From Legionellaceae bacterium (lineage in GTDB: Bacteria > Pseudomonadota > Gammaproteobacteria > Legionellales > Legionellaceae), in contig JASBUC010000033.1 of the NCBI GenBank assembly GCA_030148065.1, positions 1 to 49,453 on the forward strand: a stretch of 49,453 nt of DNA. Reading direction: 5' to 3'. This document shows positions 42,690-49,453 of this stretch, one piece after another. A program made the position numbers and the translations under genes. The first letter of the stretch is position 1. Every line of letters begins with the position of its first letter. Below the pieces are notes generated by a model. The model did no database searches. It saw only the letters and a program-made list of their open reading frames with translations, and had not been told where the DNA came from.

Positions 42690-42719
42690 CTGTCACTCTG
42701 GATCTGACAGCAGTGACAG
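42690..42719. terminator. Hairpin between convergent hutH and ankyrin-like genes
   Basis: CTGTCACT at 42690-42697 pairs exactly with AGTGACAG at 42712-42719; loop of 14 bases. It sits in the 44-base gap between the two stops. No long T-tract in either direction. Confidence 0.55.
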
Positions 42720-42721
42720 GA

Positions 42722-43801
42722 CTAATTTAGTCTTGGTGATAGAGGACTCTCTAACCTCAAGTTCTTAATGTCTTTGGGCTCTTCTTTATTGCTTTTTTCA
42801 GTTGGTGGGCTGTCAATACTACTAAACACACTGCTGGACTGTGTTAGCGCTTTTGCAACCGGCGAGCTCTTGGGTGATTTTTTATGGTCATCTGTTTGAG
42901 TGAGTAGTGTTACTAATACGCCTACTAATTCAGCGCCAGCTTGCAGCAAACTCTCTACGGCAATTCTGTGTTTGTTATTACTTGCATGCATCAAGGCATT
43001 CCATTTATTTTTATCTAAATGAGTCACCAAATCTTTTTGCTCATCAGGGGTGAAGATTTTCATAAACTCTAAAATGTTGGCGACCGCTGTGGGTTGATGG
43101 ATGCAAGAAAGAATTAAAGGGTTGCAGTCACTTTTATCGCAATGAGTTAATATTTCTAGTTTGTTATCAATATGAAGCTGTCGCATTACGTGTAAAAGAT
43201 TGGGAACGACACTTCCATTCGAACGACACAAAAGGGTTAATGCATTGTCCTGGTCTTTATTGATGTGAGTTAAAACGTTCGAAATGATGTCGGGCGTGTA
43301 TTTATCCAACTCACTTAAGATTGAAATGGCAGCATCAGGTGAATGCTTGCAAGCATTGTGTAAGGCACTGTTGTCATCTTTATCGAGTTGGCATAAAAAC
43401 TCAATGCGCTTATCAAGCGTCATGCGTCCAGCAAGGTGCAAAATGTTTGGCACTAGTATGGGGTAGTCTCTTGCGGCTAACATCAACACGTTTTCATCAT
43501 CATCATTTAGATGCATTAATACCGTCTCAAGACTGTCTTGCTCAGTTAATTCGGACACAGCGGTTAATACAGATTCGGAGGCGGGCTTTTTGTTTTTGCA
43601 TGCAATCATCAAAGCATTGTTGCCACCTTTTTCAGATTGCATCAAAATGTCAAGCTTATTTTGTTCACTCACGTCAGGATTGCTCATTGCACTGAGCAAA
43701 GAGCAAACAATCATTTCGTCTATGTCATCTGTGGCGCATGCAAGTAACAAAGCATTAATGGCACCATTTGACTTAGGGCTAGAGGGTCTTTTTTCTGACA
43801 T
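42722..43801 (-). CDS. Ankyrin-like repeat protein (putative effector)
   Basis: A 359-aa soluble protein of about six or seven helical repeats of 38-42 residues, each opening with a phrase such as GGNNALMIACKNK, DENVLMLAARDY, DNSALHNACKHS, DQDNALTLLCRSN, DCNPLILSCIHQP and KWNALMHASNNKH. This is the ankyrin NALHxACxxG pattern, but units are longer than the usual 33 and the Gly turn is mostly missing, so the repeats are diverged. Such repeats bind other proteins. The last 50 residues are Ser/Pro/Lys-rich and probably disordered. No signal peptide. It is divergent from wecB with 107 bases between the starts. Related proteins in Legionella and Coxiella are injected effectors; that is inference here. 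Confidence 0.75.
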   Translation of the reverse strand: MSEKRPSSPKSNGAINALLLACATDDIDEMIVCSLLSAMSNPDVSEQNKLDILMQSEKGGNNALMIACKNKKPASESVLTAVSELTEQDSLETVLMHLNDDDENVLMLAARDYPILVPNILHLAGRMTLDKRIEFLCQLDKDDNSALHNACKHSPDAAISILSELDKYTPDIISNVLTHINKDQDNALTLLCRSNGSVVPNLLHVMRQLHIDNKLEILTHCDKSDCNPLILSCIHQPTAVANILEFMKIFTPDEQKDLVTHLDKNKWNALMHASNNKHRIAVESLLQAGAELVGVLVTLLTQTDDHKKSPKSSPVAKALTQSSSVFSSIDSPPTEKSNKEEPKDIKNLRLESPLSPRLN

Positions 43802-43908
43802 AAAACAACTCCTTGTAAAAATGAAAATGAATAAGGTAACATATTAAGAAATGGAAACTTAAAAAACATTTCAAAGTTTTTAAGTATGTACCAAGGATTT
43901 GGTCAGTT

Positions 43909-45015
43909 ATGTATTCAGTCGCAATCGTTTTTGGCACCAGGCCTGAGGTACTAAAGTTTATTCCTTTGTTGCAAGAATTTAAATGCTACCCACTCATTAA
44001 TGTTGTTACTATTTTTACCGGTCAGCATGATGAGCTGGCAAAAGAAATACTAAGAGAATTTAACATAATTCCAGATCATAGTTTTTCAACCATGGAAAAA
44101 TCACAAAGCATCGCAAGCTTAAGTAGTAAGATTTTTCAAAAATTGGATCAGCTCTTTTGTCAAACAAAGTTCGATCTCGTTTTTTCACAAGGTGACACAA
44201 CCACGGCCTTAATTGCCGCACAAGTGGCCTTTTATAACCGGATAGAATATGCTCATTTAGAAGCAGGGTTGCGCACAAAGAACTTGCAGTCACCATTTCC
44301 TGAAGAATTTAACCGTCGAGTTATATCGTTGGTCACCAGGTTTCATTTCTGCCCGACCTTGGAGACTAAAGAAAATCTAAAACAAGAAGGCATCAACAGC
44401 CACCTATATGTCACCGGAAACACCATTATTGATTTAATCTTCGATGCTGAAAAAAAGCTATCAAAAGAAAAGACAAGGCAAAAAAAACAAATTCTAATTA
44501 CCTGCCATCGCCGAGAAAATTTTGGTAGGCCACTTGAAAACATTTGTAGCGCTATAGAAAGATTGTCAATCATGTACAGCGATTATAAATTTATTATACC
44601 AATGCATCCAAACCCACAGGCACGAACAGTCATAAAAAACCGATTAAACTCTAAAGAAAACATCTTTTTAACGGATCCACTTTCTTATCATGAACTGATA
44701 GAAACACTCGTAAGCTCTAAGTTGGTTTTAACAGATTCCGGCGGCCTGCAAGAAGAAGCACCTGCTCTGAATGTGCCTGTTTTAGTCCTAAGAACTAATA
44801 CCGAACGGCCAGAAGGGCTAAAGAGTGGTGCTGCCAAACTTGTTGGCACCTCGACAGAATCAATCGTATCAGAAACGTCAAAGTTATTAGAAACCAAAGA
44901 TGCCTATGATAAGATGGCTCATGCTTTCTGTCCTTATGGTGATGGTATGGCGGCAAAAAAAATTGCGGCGATTGTTTTTAAATACTTAACCAGTCAACAA
45001 TATGTCGCCGTCTAA
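43909..45015 (+). CDS. wecB: UDP-N-acetylglucosamine 2-epimerase (non-hydrolysing)
   Basis: A 368-aa enzyme that interconverts UDP-GlcNAc and UDP-ManNAc in the cytoplasm. Family motifs are VFGTRPEVLKFIPLL at the N-terminus, FSQGDTTTALIAA (catalytic Asp), HLEAGLRT (catalytic Glu), PFPEEFNRR (catalytic Glu), ITCHRRENFG (catalytic His) and LTDSGGLQEEAPAL, the UDP-binding signature. All expected active-site residues are present. It is the first gene of an operon: its stop overlaps the nfrA-like start by 14 bases. The product UDP-ManNAc is the donor proposed for the E. coli NfrB polysaccharide, so it likely feeds the next two genes. Confidence 0.95.
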   Translation: MYSVAIVFGTRPEVLKFIPLLQEFKCYPLINVVTIFTGQHDELAKEILREFNIIPDHSFSTMEKSQSIASLSSKIFQKLDQLFCQTKFDLVFSQGDTTTALIAAQVAFYNRIEYAHLEAGLRTKNLQSPFPEEFNRRVISLVTRFHFCPTLETKENLKQEGINSHLYVTGNTIIDLIFDAEKKLSKEKTRQKKQILITCHRRENFGRPLENICSAIERLSIMYSDYKFIIPMHPNPQARTVIKNRLNSKENIFLTDPLSYHELIETLVSSKLVLTDSGGLQEEAPALNVPVLVLRTNTERPEGLKSGAAKLVGTSTESIVSETSKLLETKDAYDKMAHAFCPYGDGMAAKKIAAIVFKYLTSQQYVAV

Positions 45016-46897
45016 ACGTTTTTTATATTTAAACCTTGTAATATGTTGCGTGATGGCGGTGCTTTTATTTTATTCTTATCGAAACTCTCTGTCATTTGTG
45101 CGAAGCCCTGATTCTCTATTAACGCGCTATTTTTATTTAAAAGATAAAAACCCTAAGGCTGCTAAAAAGATCCTTGAGATCATATTAAGATCCGATCCAA
45201 AAAATATGGTTGCCTTAGAAAACCTTATGGAAATGCAGTTACAGCAAAGACACTATCAGGCGGCCTTAAAGACCGTAGAAAGAATTGAAGAGATTTCTGG
45301 CATGAATGATAGAAGCTTGATAAAAAAAGCATTTGCTTACCAATCACTAGGCGAAATAAATAAGGCCTGTTATTTATTTAATCAAGCGGTTCTTAGTCAA
45401 TCCCTTTCACCCATTGAAATAAAACAAAGTTATTTTGCATTACAGAAGTGTTTTCAACAAAGTGTTTATGATAATCAACGAAACAATCAGAAAATGACAT
45501 TAACTGACAGTCTTCTTAATGCTTATATTCAACTTAGCTTTAATAATAGTGAAAAAGCTCTAGATATCTTAAACTTGGCAGAAGCGTTGTCACCTCGAGA
45601 TGTGAATGTTTTAAACAGTAAAGGGTATTGGTATCTTAAGAATAAGAATTACTTATCAGCCATTTATTATTTTGAAAAATCGAACCAAATCAAAAAAAGC
45701 GCTCATGTTTCACTCGAGCTTTCTTATTTGTATTTAAGAGTTAATAATTTAAAAAAATCGCTGGATTTGTTCTCTAATTCCAAACAAAATTTAACCTCTT
45801 CCGAGCGAGTTTCATTTACAAAAACATTCATTAATCACCAGGGAACCCTAGAGCAAGAAAATAACGATCTCTCTGGTTCTTTGCAAAAGGAGATTTATGA
45901 ACTGCGCAAAAAGGCAGTGGCTTCGTTAAAAAAAAATGATTACAAAAGTGCTCTGTACTTTCAAAAGAAGTCTTTTGCTTTAAGCCCATCGAGTGAAATG
46001 GCAATGGAAATGGGATATACTTTACAAAAGCTCAATGACCTTACTGAAAGTGTTCGCTATTTTAACGTAGCGCAGACTAGTAAAGATCCCAATATACGAA
46101 AGCAGGCAAAAACTGCGATAGAGAATATAACAGGCAGTCAATATAAACTCTTGCCAACACCTTATTATGCTGATCTCTACCTAGCTCCTTTTTATTTTTC
46201 AAGATTTGATTTGGCTGTCATGCCTGCTATTTTTAAAATCGGAAAAAGGTTAAATGATGAGTTTAGTTCCGATGTTTATTTCAGTACACGATATACTAAA
46301 GATGATCGATCAACATCCCAAGGCGAGCTTGAGCAAATCTTCGAAGACAATGTGGCCATTGTGGCCCTTGGTTATTCCAGAAACCCCATACAAAATAAAC
46401 CTGTACGTTTTTTTATTGAACTTGGTCTTGCCAAAGATTTAATTTGGCGAAATCGAAGCGAGCATCGTTTTGACGTTCGATCTGGTGTGTTTTACGTCAA
46501 TCATTGGCAAGAAGATAGCCACAGAAACATTGAAAAGTATCTAAGTTTAAATCAGTTGTCTGAACTGTATTTAGATTTAATTTATTTTTCTAGATATGAC
46601 AACAATGTAATTTTTACAGGTCGAGGAAGTCACGCCTTTAATCTATTTCAAAATGAGATCCTTATGTTAAATGCTTATGGGATGCTACGTGGAGGAGTTG
46701 ATAAAAATCGAGAGTTTTACAATAACCTCATTGAATATGGTCCTGGAATTTCTATTACCTCCAGAGTGATTCATTCCTTAAGCCTTTCAGTTGAGAGGCG
46801 ACTTGGCACGTATTTACCCGTTGGAGAAAATAACAACCCCTATAGTACTCACTATAAAAACACGGTTGTTCAACTATTATTTTACACAAGGCTCTAG
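45002..46897 (+). CDS. NfrA-like TPR/outer-membrane polysaccharide export protein
   Basis: A 631-aa exported protein: an N-terminal hydrophobic signal or anchor (FLYLNLVICCVMAVLLFYSY), then TPR helices from about residue 45 to 380 (LEIILRSDPKNMVALENLMEM, LNLAEALSPRDVNVLNSKGY, FQKKSFALSPSSEMAMEMGY), and a C-terminal beta-rich domain from about 385 (PTPYYADLYLAPFYFSRFDL, FSSDVYFSTRYTKDDRSTSQ, VRFFIELGLAKDLIWRN). The last part matches the C-terminal domain of NfrA, the E. coli phage N4 adsorption protein. It is shorter than E. coli NfrA (about 990 aa). It likely forms the periplasmic scaffold and outer-membrane exit for the polymer made by the downstream glycosyltransferase. Overlaps wecB and lies 12 bases before the nfrB-like gene. 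Confidence 0.8.
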   Translation: MSPSKRFLYLNLVICCVMAVLLFYSYRNSLSFVRSPDSLLTRYFYLKDKNPKAAKKILEIILRSDPKNMVALENLMEMQLQQRHYQAALKTVERIEEISGMNDRSLIKKAFAYQSLGEINKACYLFNQAVLSQSLSPIEIKQSYFALQKCFQQSVYDNQRNNQKMTLTDSLLNAYIQLSFNNSEKALDILNLAEALSPRDVNVLNSKGYWYLKNKNYLSAIYYFEKSNQIKKSAHVSLELSYLYLRVNNLKKSLDLFSNSKQNLTSSERVSFTKTFINHQGTLEQENNDLSGSLQKEIYELRKKAVASLKKNDYKSALYFQKKSFALSPSSEMAMEMGYTLQKLNDLTESVRYFNVAQTSKDPNIRKQAKTAIENITGSQYKLLPTPYYADLYLAPFYFSRFDLAVMPAIFKIGKRLNDEFSSDVYFSTRYTKDDRSTSQGELEQIFEDNVAIVALGYSRNPIQNKPVRFFIELGLAKDLIWRNRSEHRFDVRSGVFYVNHWQEDSHRNIEKYLSLNQLSELYLDLIYFSRYDNNVIFTGRGSHAFNLFQNEILMLNAYGMLRGGVDKNREFYNNLIEYGPGISITSRVIHSLSLSVERRLGTYLPVGENNNPYSTHYKNTVVQLLFYTRL

Positions 46898-46909
46898 ATA
46901 AGAGGCATT

Positions 46910-48805
46910 ATGTTTTTCTCAATTGTTTTAACATCGTATTTCTTTTTTTGGTATTTAATGATTTTTGCCGCGGTCAGTTTTTTTATTTTTTCGATAGATG
47001 ATTTATTAATCGATGTAATCTACTGGGTTCGAAATGTATTTCGGAAGTTCAAATTTAGACATGCCCCTAAATTAAGCTATGAAACACTCTCGAATGAAAA
47101 AGAGCAAACCATAGCAATTATGGTTGCTTGCTGGCAAGAAGCCGGGGTCATTGGTCTGATGTTACGCCACAATGCACTCTCAATTGATTACCAGAACTAT
47201 AAAATATTTGTTGGCTTATACCCTAATGATCCCGACACAGTTAAGGAAGTGCAAGAGGTGGCCCGTGAATTTCCGATGATTGTGCCGGTTATCGGCAAAG
47301 ACGATGGCCCCTCTAATAAGGCCTATAATCTGAATACTATTTATCATTTCATACAAGAGTACGAGACGACACATCAGCTAAGCTTTAAAAGTTATGTCTT
47401 TCATGACTCTGAAGATGTTATCCACCCACTCTCTCTTAAACTCTATAACTACCTTCTACCTAAAACTGATATGATTCAGATCCCAGTGCTGCCTCTGGAA
47501 ACACCATTTTTTAATTTTACTCATTGGGTGTATGCAGATGAGTTTGCAGAAAATCATACTAAAAACATGATTGTTCGCGAGGCGATGAAAGGATTCGTAC
47601 CGTCAGCCGGAGTTGGAACAGCATTTAGAGACAAACTTCTTGCTTTTCTTTGTGAAAAACAAGGTGGGAAGCCTTTTTCAACCAGCTCTTTAACGGAAGA
47701 CTACCGTGTTTCTCTTGCGATTAAACTTTATGAGTTTCGTCAACTCTTTGCCATGCAGTCAGTCATAAAAACCGTTTGGCAAAAAAAATATCTTTTATTT
47801 GGTCCTTATGTGGCAAAAAAGAAGAATGAGTTAATTGCAACCAGAGAGCTTTTTCCACAAAGTTACCATGAGTCTGTTATTCAAAAATCACGATGGATCA
47901 CTGGTATTTCGCTACAGGAATGGCAAAACTCACATTGGAAAGGCAACTTTGTGGTTAAATTTCTCTTATTTCATGATAGAAAGGCCTTGTTTTCTCATTT
48001 AATCAGCGGACTTGGTTATCTTATCTTTGTGTATTGGTTTTTTTATAACATAATTATTTTAAACCAACCTGAATATCCCACTTTGCAAGAGAAATTAGAC
48101 CAGTCACCTTGGGTATGGTGGATGATTATCTTTTCAACCTTAGTTATGGTAAACAGGCTTTGCCAGCGGTTTATTGCAGTGCATAAAATATATGGCGTTC
48201 TTCCAGCATTGCTCGTCTTACCTAGGGCTCTCTATGGAAACATTTTAAATCTTCATTCTCTTTTAAGGGCCTATAGACAGTTCTTCTTTACGGTAGTAAA
48301 GAAAGAATCAAAACGAAAATGGGATAAAACCCAACATGCGTTCAGAGGGGCGCATCCAATCTTGCCTTACAAGCGAAGGTTGGGTGATTTATTAGTCGAA
48401 CAAAAAATTATTGATCAATCGACTCTTTCTAGAATATTAAGTGAACATCAGAGTACAGGGATGCAACTCGGCGAGCTCCTTTTGCAACATAAATTACTAG
48501 ACACTAAAACGCTTAAAGAACTTTTAGCTCGCCAGCATAAGCTCAATACAATTACCAAGTCAGAAATTAAGCCGCTCGATAGCTTTCCTCTAGAGAGCTT
48601 TACTCGGCGCCAGCGCCGCTTTCTAAAAAAAGAACTAGTATTATTGGTTGAGTTTGATGTGGAACGAAAACAACTTCTATTTGCAATTTATGATCCGTCC
48701 AATACCAACCTTCTTTTTGAAGTGAAAAACCTTTTTAAAAACTTCACGATAAATCATCTTATGATCATTGAAGAATCAGAAAATCCTTTGCTATCGGAAG
48801 GATAA
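46910..48805 (+). CDS. nfrB: NfrB-like glycosyltransferase with C-terminal MshEN cyclic-di-GMP-binding domain
   Basis: A 631-aa inner-membrane protein. Two N-terminal helices (residues 1-40) are followed by a GT2 domain: MVACWQEAGVIGLMLR at the start, VFHDSEDVIHP (metal/UDP Asp), SLTEDYRVSLAI (catalytic Asp) and SRWITGISLQEW, the Q/RxxRW processive-type motif. Two or three further helices occur near residues 360-440. The C-terminus is an MshEN domain with tandem motifs RRLGDLLVEQKIIDQSTLSR and MQLGELLLQHKLLDTKTLKE, which bind cyclic-di-GMP in NfrB and MshE; the second motif has Gln in place of the first Arg. It would polymerise ManNAc-type sugar from UDP-ManNAc and be activated by cyclic-di-GMP. 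E. coli NfrB is about 745 aa, so this copy is compact. Last gene of the wecB-nfrA-nfrB operon. Confidence 0.88.
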   Translation: MFFSIVLTSYFFFWYLMIFAAVSFFIFSIDDLLIDVIYWVRNVFRKFKFRHAPKLSYETLSNEKEQTIAIMVACWQEAGVIGLMLRHNALSIDYQNYKIFVGLYPNDPDTVKEVQEVAREFPMIVPVIGKDDGPSNKAYNLNTIYHFIQEYETTHQLSFKSYVFHDSEDVIHPLSLKLYNYLLPKTDMIQIPVLPLETPFFNFTHWVYADEFAENHTKNMIVREAMKGFVPSAGVGTAFRDKLLAFLCEKQGGKPFSTSSLTEDYRVSLAIKLYEFRQLFAMQSVIKTVWQKKYLLFGPYVAKKKNELIATRELFPQSYHESVIQKSRWITGISLQEWQNSHWKGNFVVKFLLFHDRKALFSHLISGLGYLIFVYWFFYNIIILNQPEYPTLQEKLDQSPWVWWMIIFSTLVMVNRLCQRFIAVHKIYGVLPALLVLPRALYGNILNLHSLLRAYRQFFFTVVKKESKRKWDKTQHAFRGAHPILPYKRRLGDLLVEQKIIDQSTLSRILSEHQSTGMQLGELLLQHKLLDTKTLKELLARQHKLNTITKSEIKPLDSFPLESFTRRQRRFLKKELVLLVEFDVERKQLLFAIYDPSNTNLLFEVKNLFKNFTINHLMIIEESENPLLSEG

Positions 48806-48937
48806 CTATACCCGTGATTCGGGCTCTAAGTCAGGTACTTTCTACGGTATTTTTTTCAAAAAACAAAAATTATAATCATGGTTGTTTATTAAATTATCAG
48901 ACCATGAAGGATGAGCCATGCATGAGTCATATTCAAT

Positions 48938-48955
48938 CTTAAGAATTTTCTTAAA
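48938..48955. promoter_or_regulatory. Palindromic TTAAGAA-TT-TTCTTAA site before the last ORF
   Basis: TTAAGAA at 48939-48945 and TTCTTAA at 48948-48954 form an inverted repeat; seen as direct repeats it gives CTTAAG..CTTAAA 12 bases apart. It lies 52 bases before the start of the partial ORF at the window end and could be a regulator site. Short and AT-rich, so chance is possible. Confidence 0.3.
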
Positions 48956-49006
48956 AAACATACTGTCAGAAACTAAGAAGCCAAAAATTAAAAAAAAATA
49001 GAGTGG

Positions 49007-49453
49007 ATGCTGTCAAACTTAGAACAAAATAGAGCGCTTGTGATAGAAGAAGGGCGTGTTTTATCCTCCTCTGATTGGAGTAGCTTCTATCAGGCATTAG
49101 CCTCTGATAAATACATTCAAACAATTTCATTTGAAACAACATCAGACTTTATGCCAGAGCCAACAAACTTTCATTGCTTAGTTGAAGCGATTGAGAACAA
49201 TCCAAATCTACAAACAATTAAGTTTTTCACAAAGCCGAGCCAAGTTTATATAAAAAAACTAATCGAAGCGTCAAATCAAAGTACTTCATTGCAAAATATT
49301 ACTGAAATTGAAACTTTGTCTGATATTTATCTTAACAATGATGACGGTGATATTGATAAGTGTTTAAACATCATTAAAAGAGCAGTAGATAAAGGTAAAA
49401 TACCGAGTGAAAAATTAGAACTGTTAAGCGCGTTTTTTAAAAAAACTATTGAT
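49007..49453 (+). CDS. Unrecognised protein, N-terminal part (runs off the window)
   Basis: ATG 49007 opens a frame with no stop for 149 codons to the window edge. The protein begins MLSNLEQNRALVIEEGRVLS. It contains segments such as LVEAIENNPNLQTIKFF and LIEASNQSTSLQNITEIETL that look like spaced leucine-rich repeats of a capping type, followed by a helical stretch (IIKRAVDKGKIPSEKLELL). No signal peptide. Codon use is AT-rich like the wecB-nfrB region. GAGTGG directly before the ATG is a poor ribosome site. I cannot assign a family; LRR-like effector is a guess. Confidence 0.65.
   Translation, partial: MLSNLEQNRALVIEEGRVLSSSDWSSFYQALASDKYIQTISFETTSDFMPEPTNFHCLVEAIENNPNLQTIKFFTKPSQVYIKKLIEASNQSTSLQNITEIETLSDIYLNNDDGDIDKCLNIIKRAVDKGKIPSEKLELLSAFFKKTID

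Noticed and set aside
2395-48813. A dispersed TATACCC motif in five intergenic regions
   Set aside because: A 7-mer is expected several times by chance in about 49 kb on two strands. Only the two copies extended to TATACCCAAGAT are worth noting.
48938-48955. PmrA box like those before Legionella and Coxiella effector genes
   Set aside because: The two CTTAA half-sites are 12 bases apart, not the 11 expected, and the site is also a simple AT palindrome. Kept only as a palindromic site of low confidence.
1-49453. CRISPR arrays, tRNA or rRNA genes, prophage or transposase genes
   Set aside because: No regularly spaced repeats with unique spacers, no cloverleaf with conserved TTCGA loop, and no integrase or transposase signatures were seen in any frame.

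Overview
The window looks like a chromosome segment of a gammaproteobacterium, most likely a host-associated member of Legionellales or a relative such as a Coxiella- or Legionella-like lineage. The evidence is the low-to-middling GC content, the housekeeping neighbourhood glyA-nrdR-nusB-thiL-pgpA, and many proteins of the kind these lineages send into or against eukaryotic cells: a thaumatin-like protein, a GH18 chitinase, a GDSL lipase, an inositol-phosphatase-like EEP protein with a membrane hairpin, an EAR beta-propeller, an ankyrin-like protein, a J-domain protein and coiled-coil Q/E-rich proteins. No secretion apparatus lies in the window, so the word effector is an inference throughout. 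No rRNA, tRNA, transposase, CRISPR array or prophage was seen.

Layout, left to right. 1-2.4 kb: the tail of a catalase gene and a secreted thaumatin-like protein. 2.5-7.7 kb: a four-gene minus-strand operon coding for an aldonolactone-oxidase-like FAD protein, an alpha/beta-hydrolase-fold protein that seems to have lost its nucleophile and acid, an unrecognised 409-aa protein, and a seven-bladed EAR propeller. 7.7-12.1 kb: a secreted chitinase, an EEP phosphatase-like protein and a GDSL lipase. 12.2-16.2 kb: a translationally coupled ABC/HlyD/TolC export operon whose ATPase has lost most catalytic motifs. 16.4-30.3 kb: core genes (valS, a PEBP-family protein, an RND pump with its adaptor, a small lipoprotein, glyA, nrdR, nusB, thiL, pgpA and a PerM/AI-2E permease). 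The rib genes usually found between nrdR and nusB are absent.

30.4-36.2 kb: three consecutive minus-strand genes for large hydrophilic proteins built from shared modules. One carries a J domain with an intact HPD, and two share an almost identical promoter block. 36.3-37.7 kb: two related outer-membrane barrel proteins. 37.8-41.1 kb: a 976-aa unrecognised protein whose last codons lie in a repeat, flanked by two MITE-like inverted-repeat elements. 41.2-43.8 kb: a solitary hutH and an ankyrin-like protein. 43.9-48.8 kb: a wecB-nfrA-nfrB operon predicted to make and export a ManNAc-type polysaccharide under cyclic-di-GMP control. The window ends inside an unrecognised ORF.

The most promising material for something new is the modular J-domain/coiled-coil cluster with its shared promoter, the exporter with a degenerate ATPase, the oxidase/pseudo-hydrolase/propeller operon, and the compact wecB-nfrAB operon. 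Short inverted-repeat elements occur in many of the intergenic gaps.
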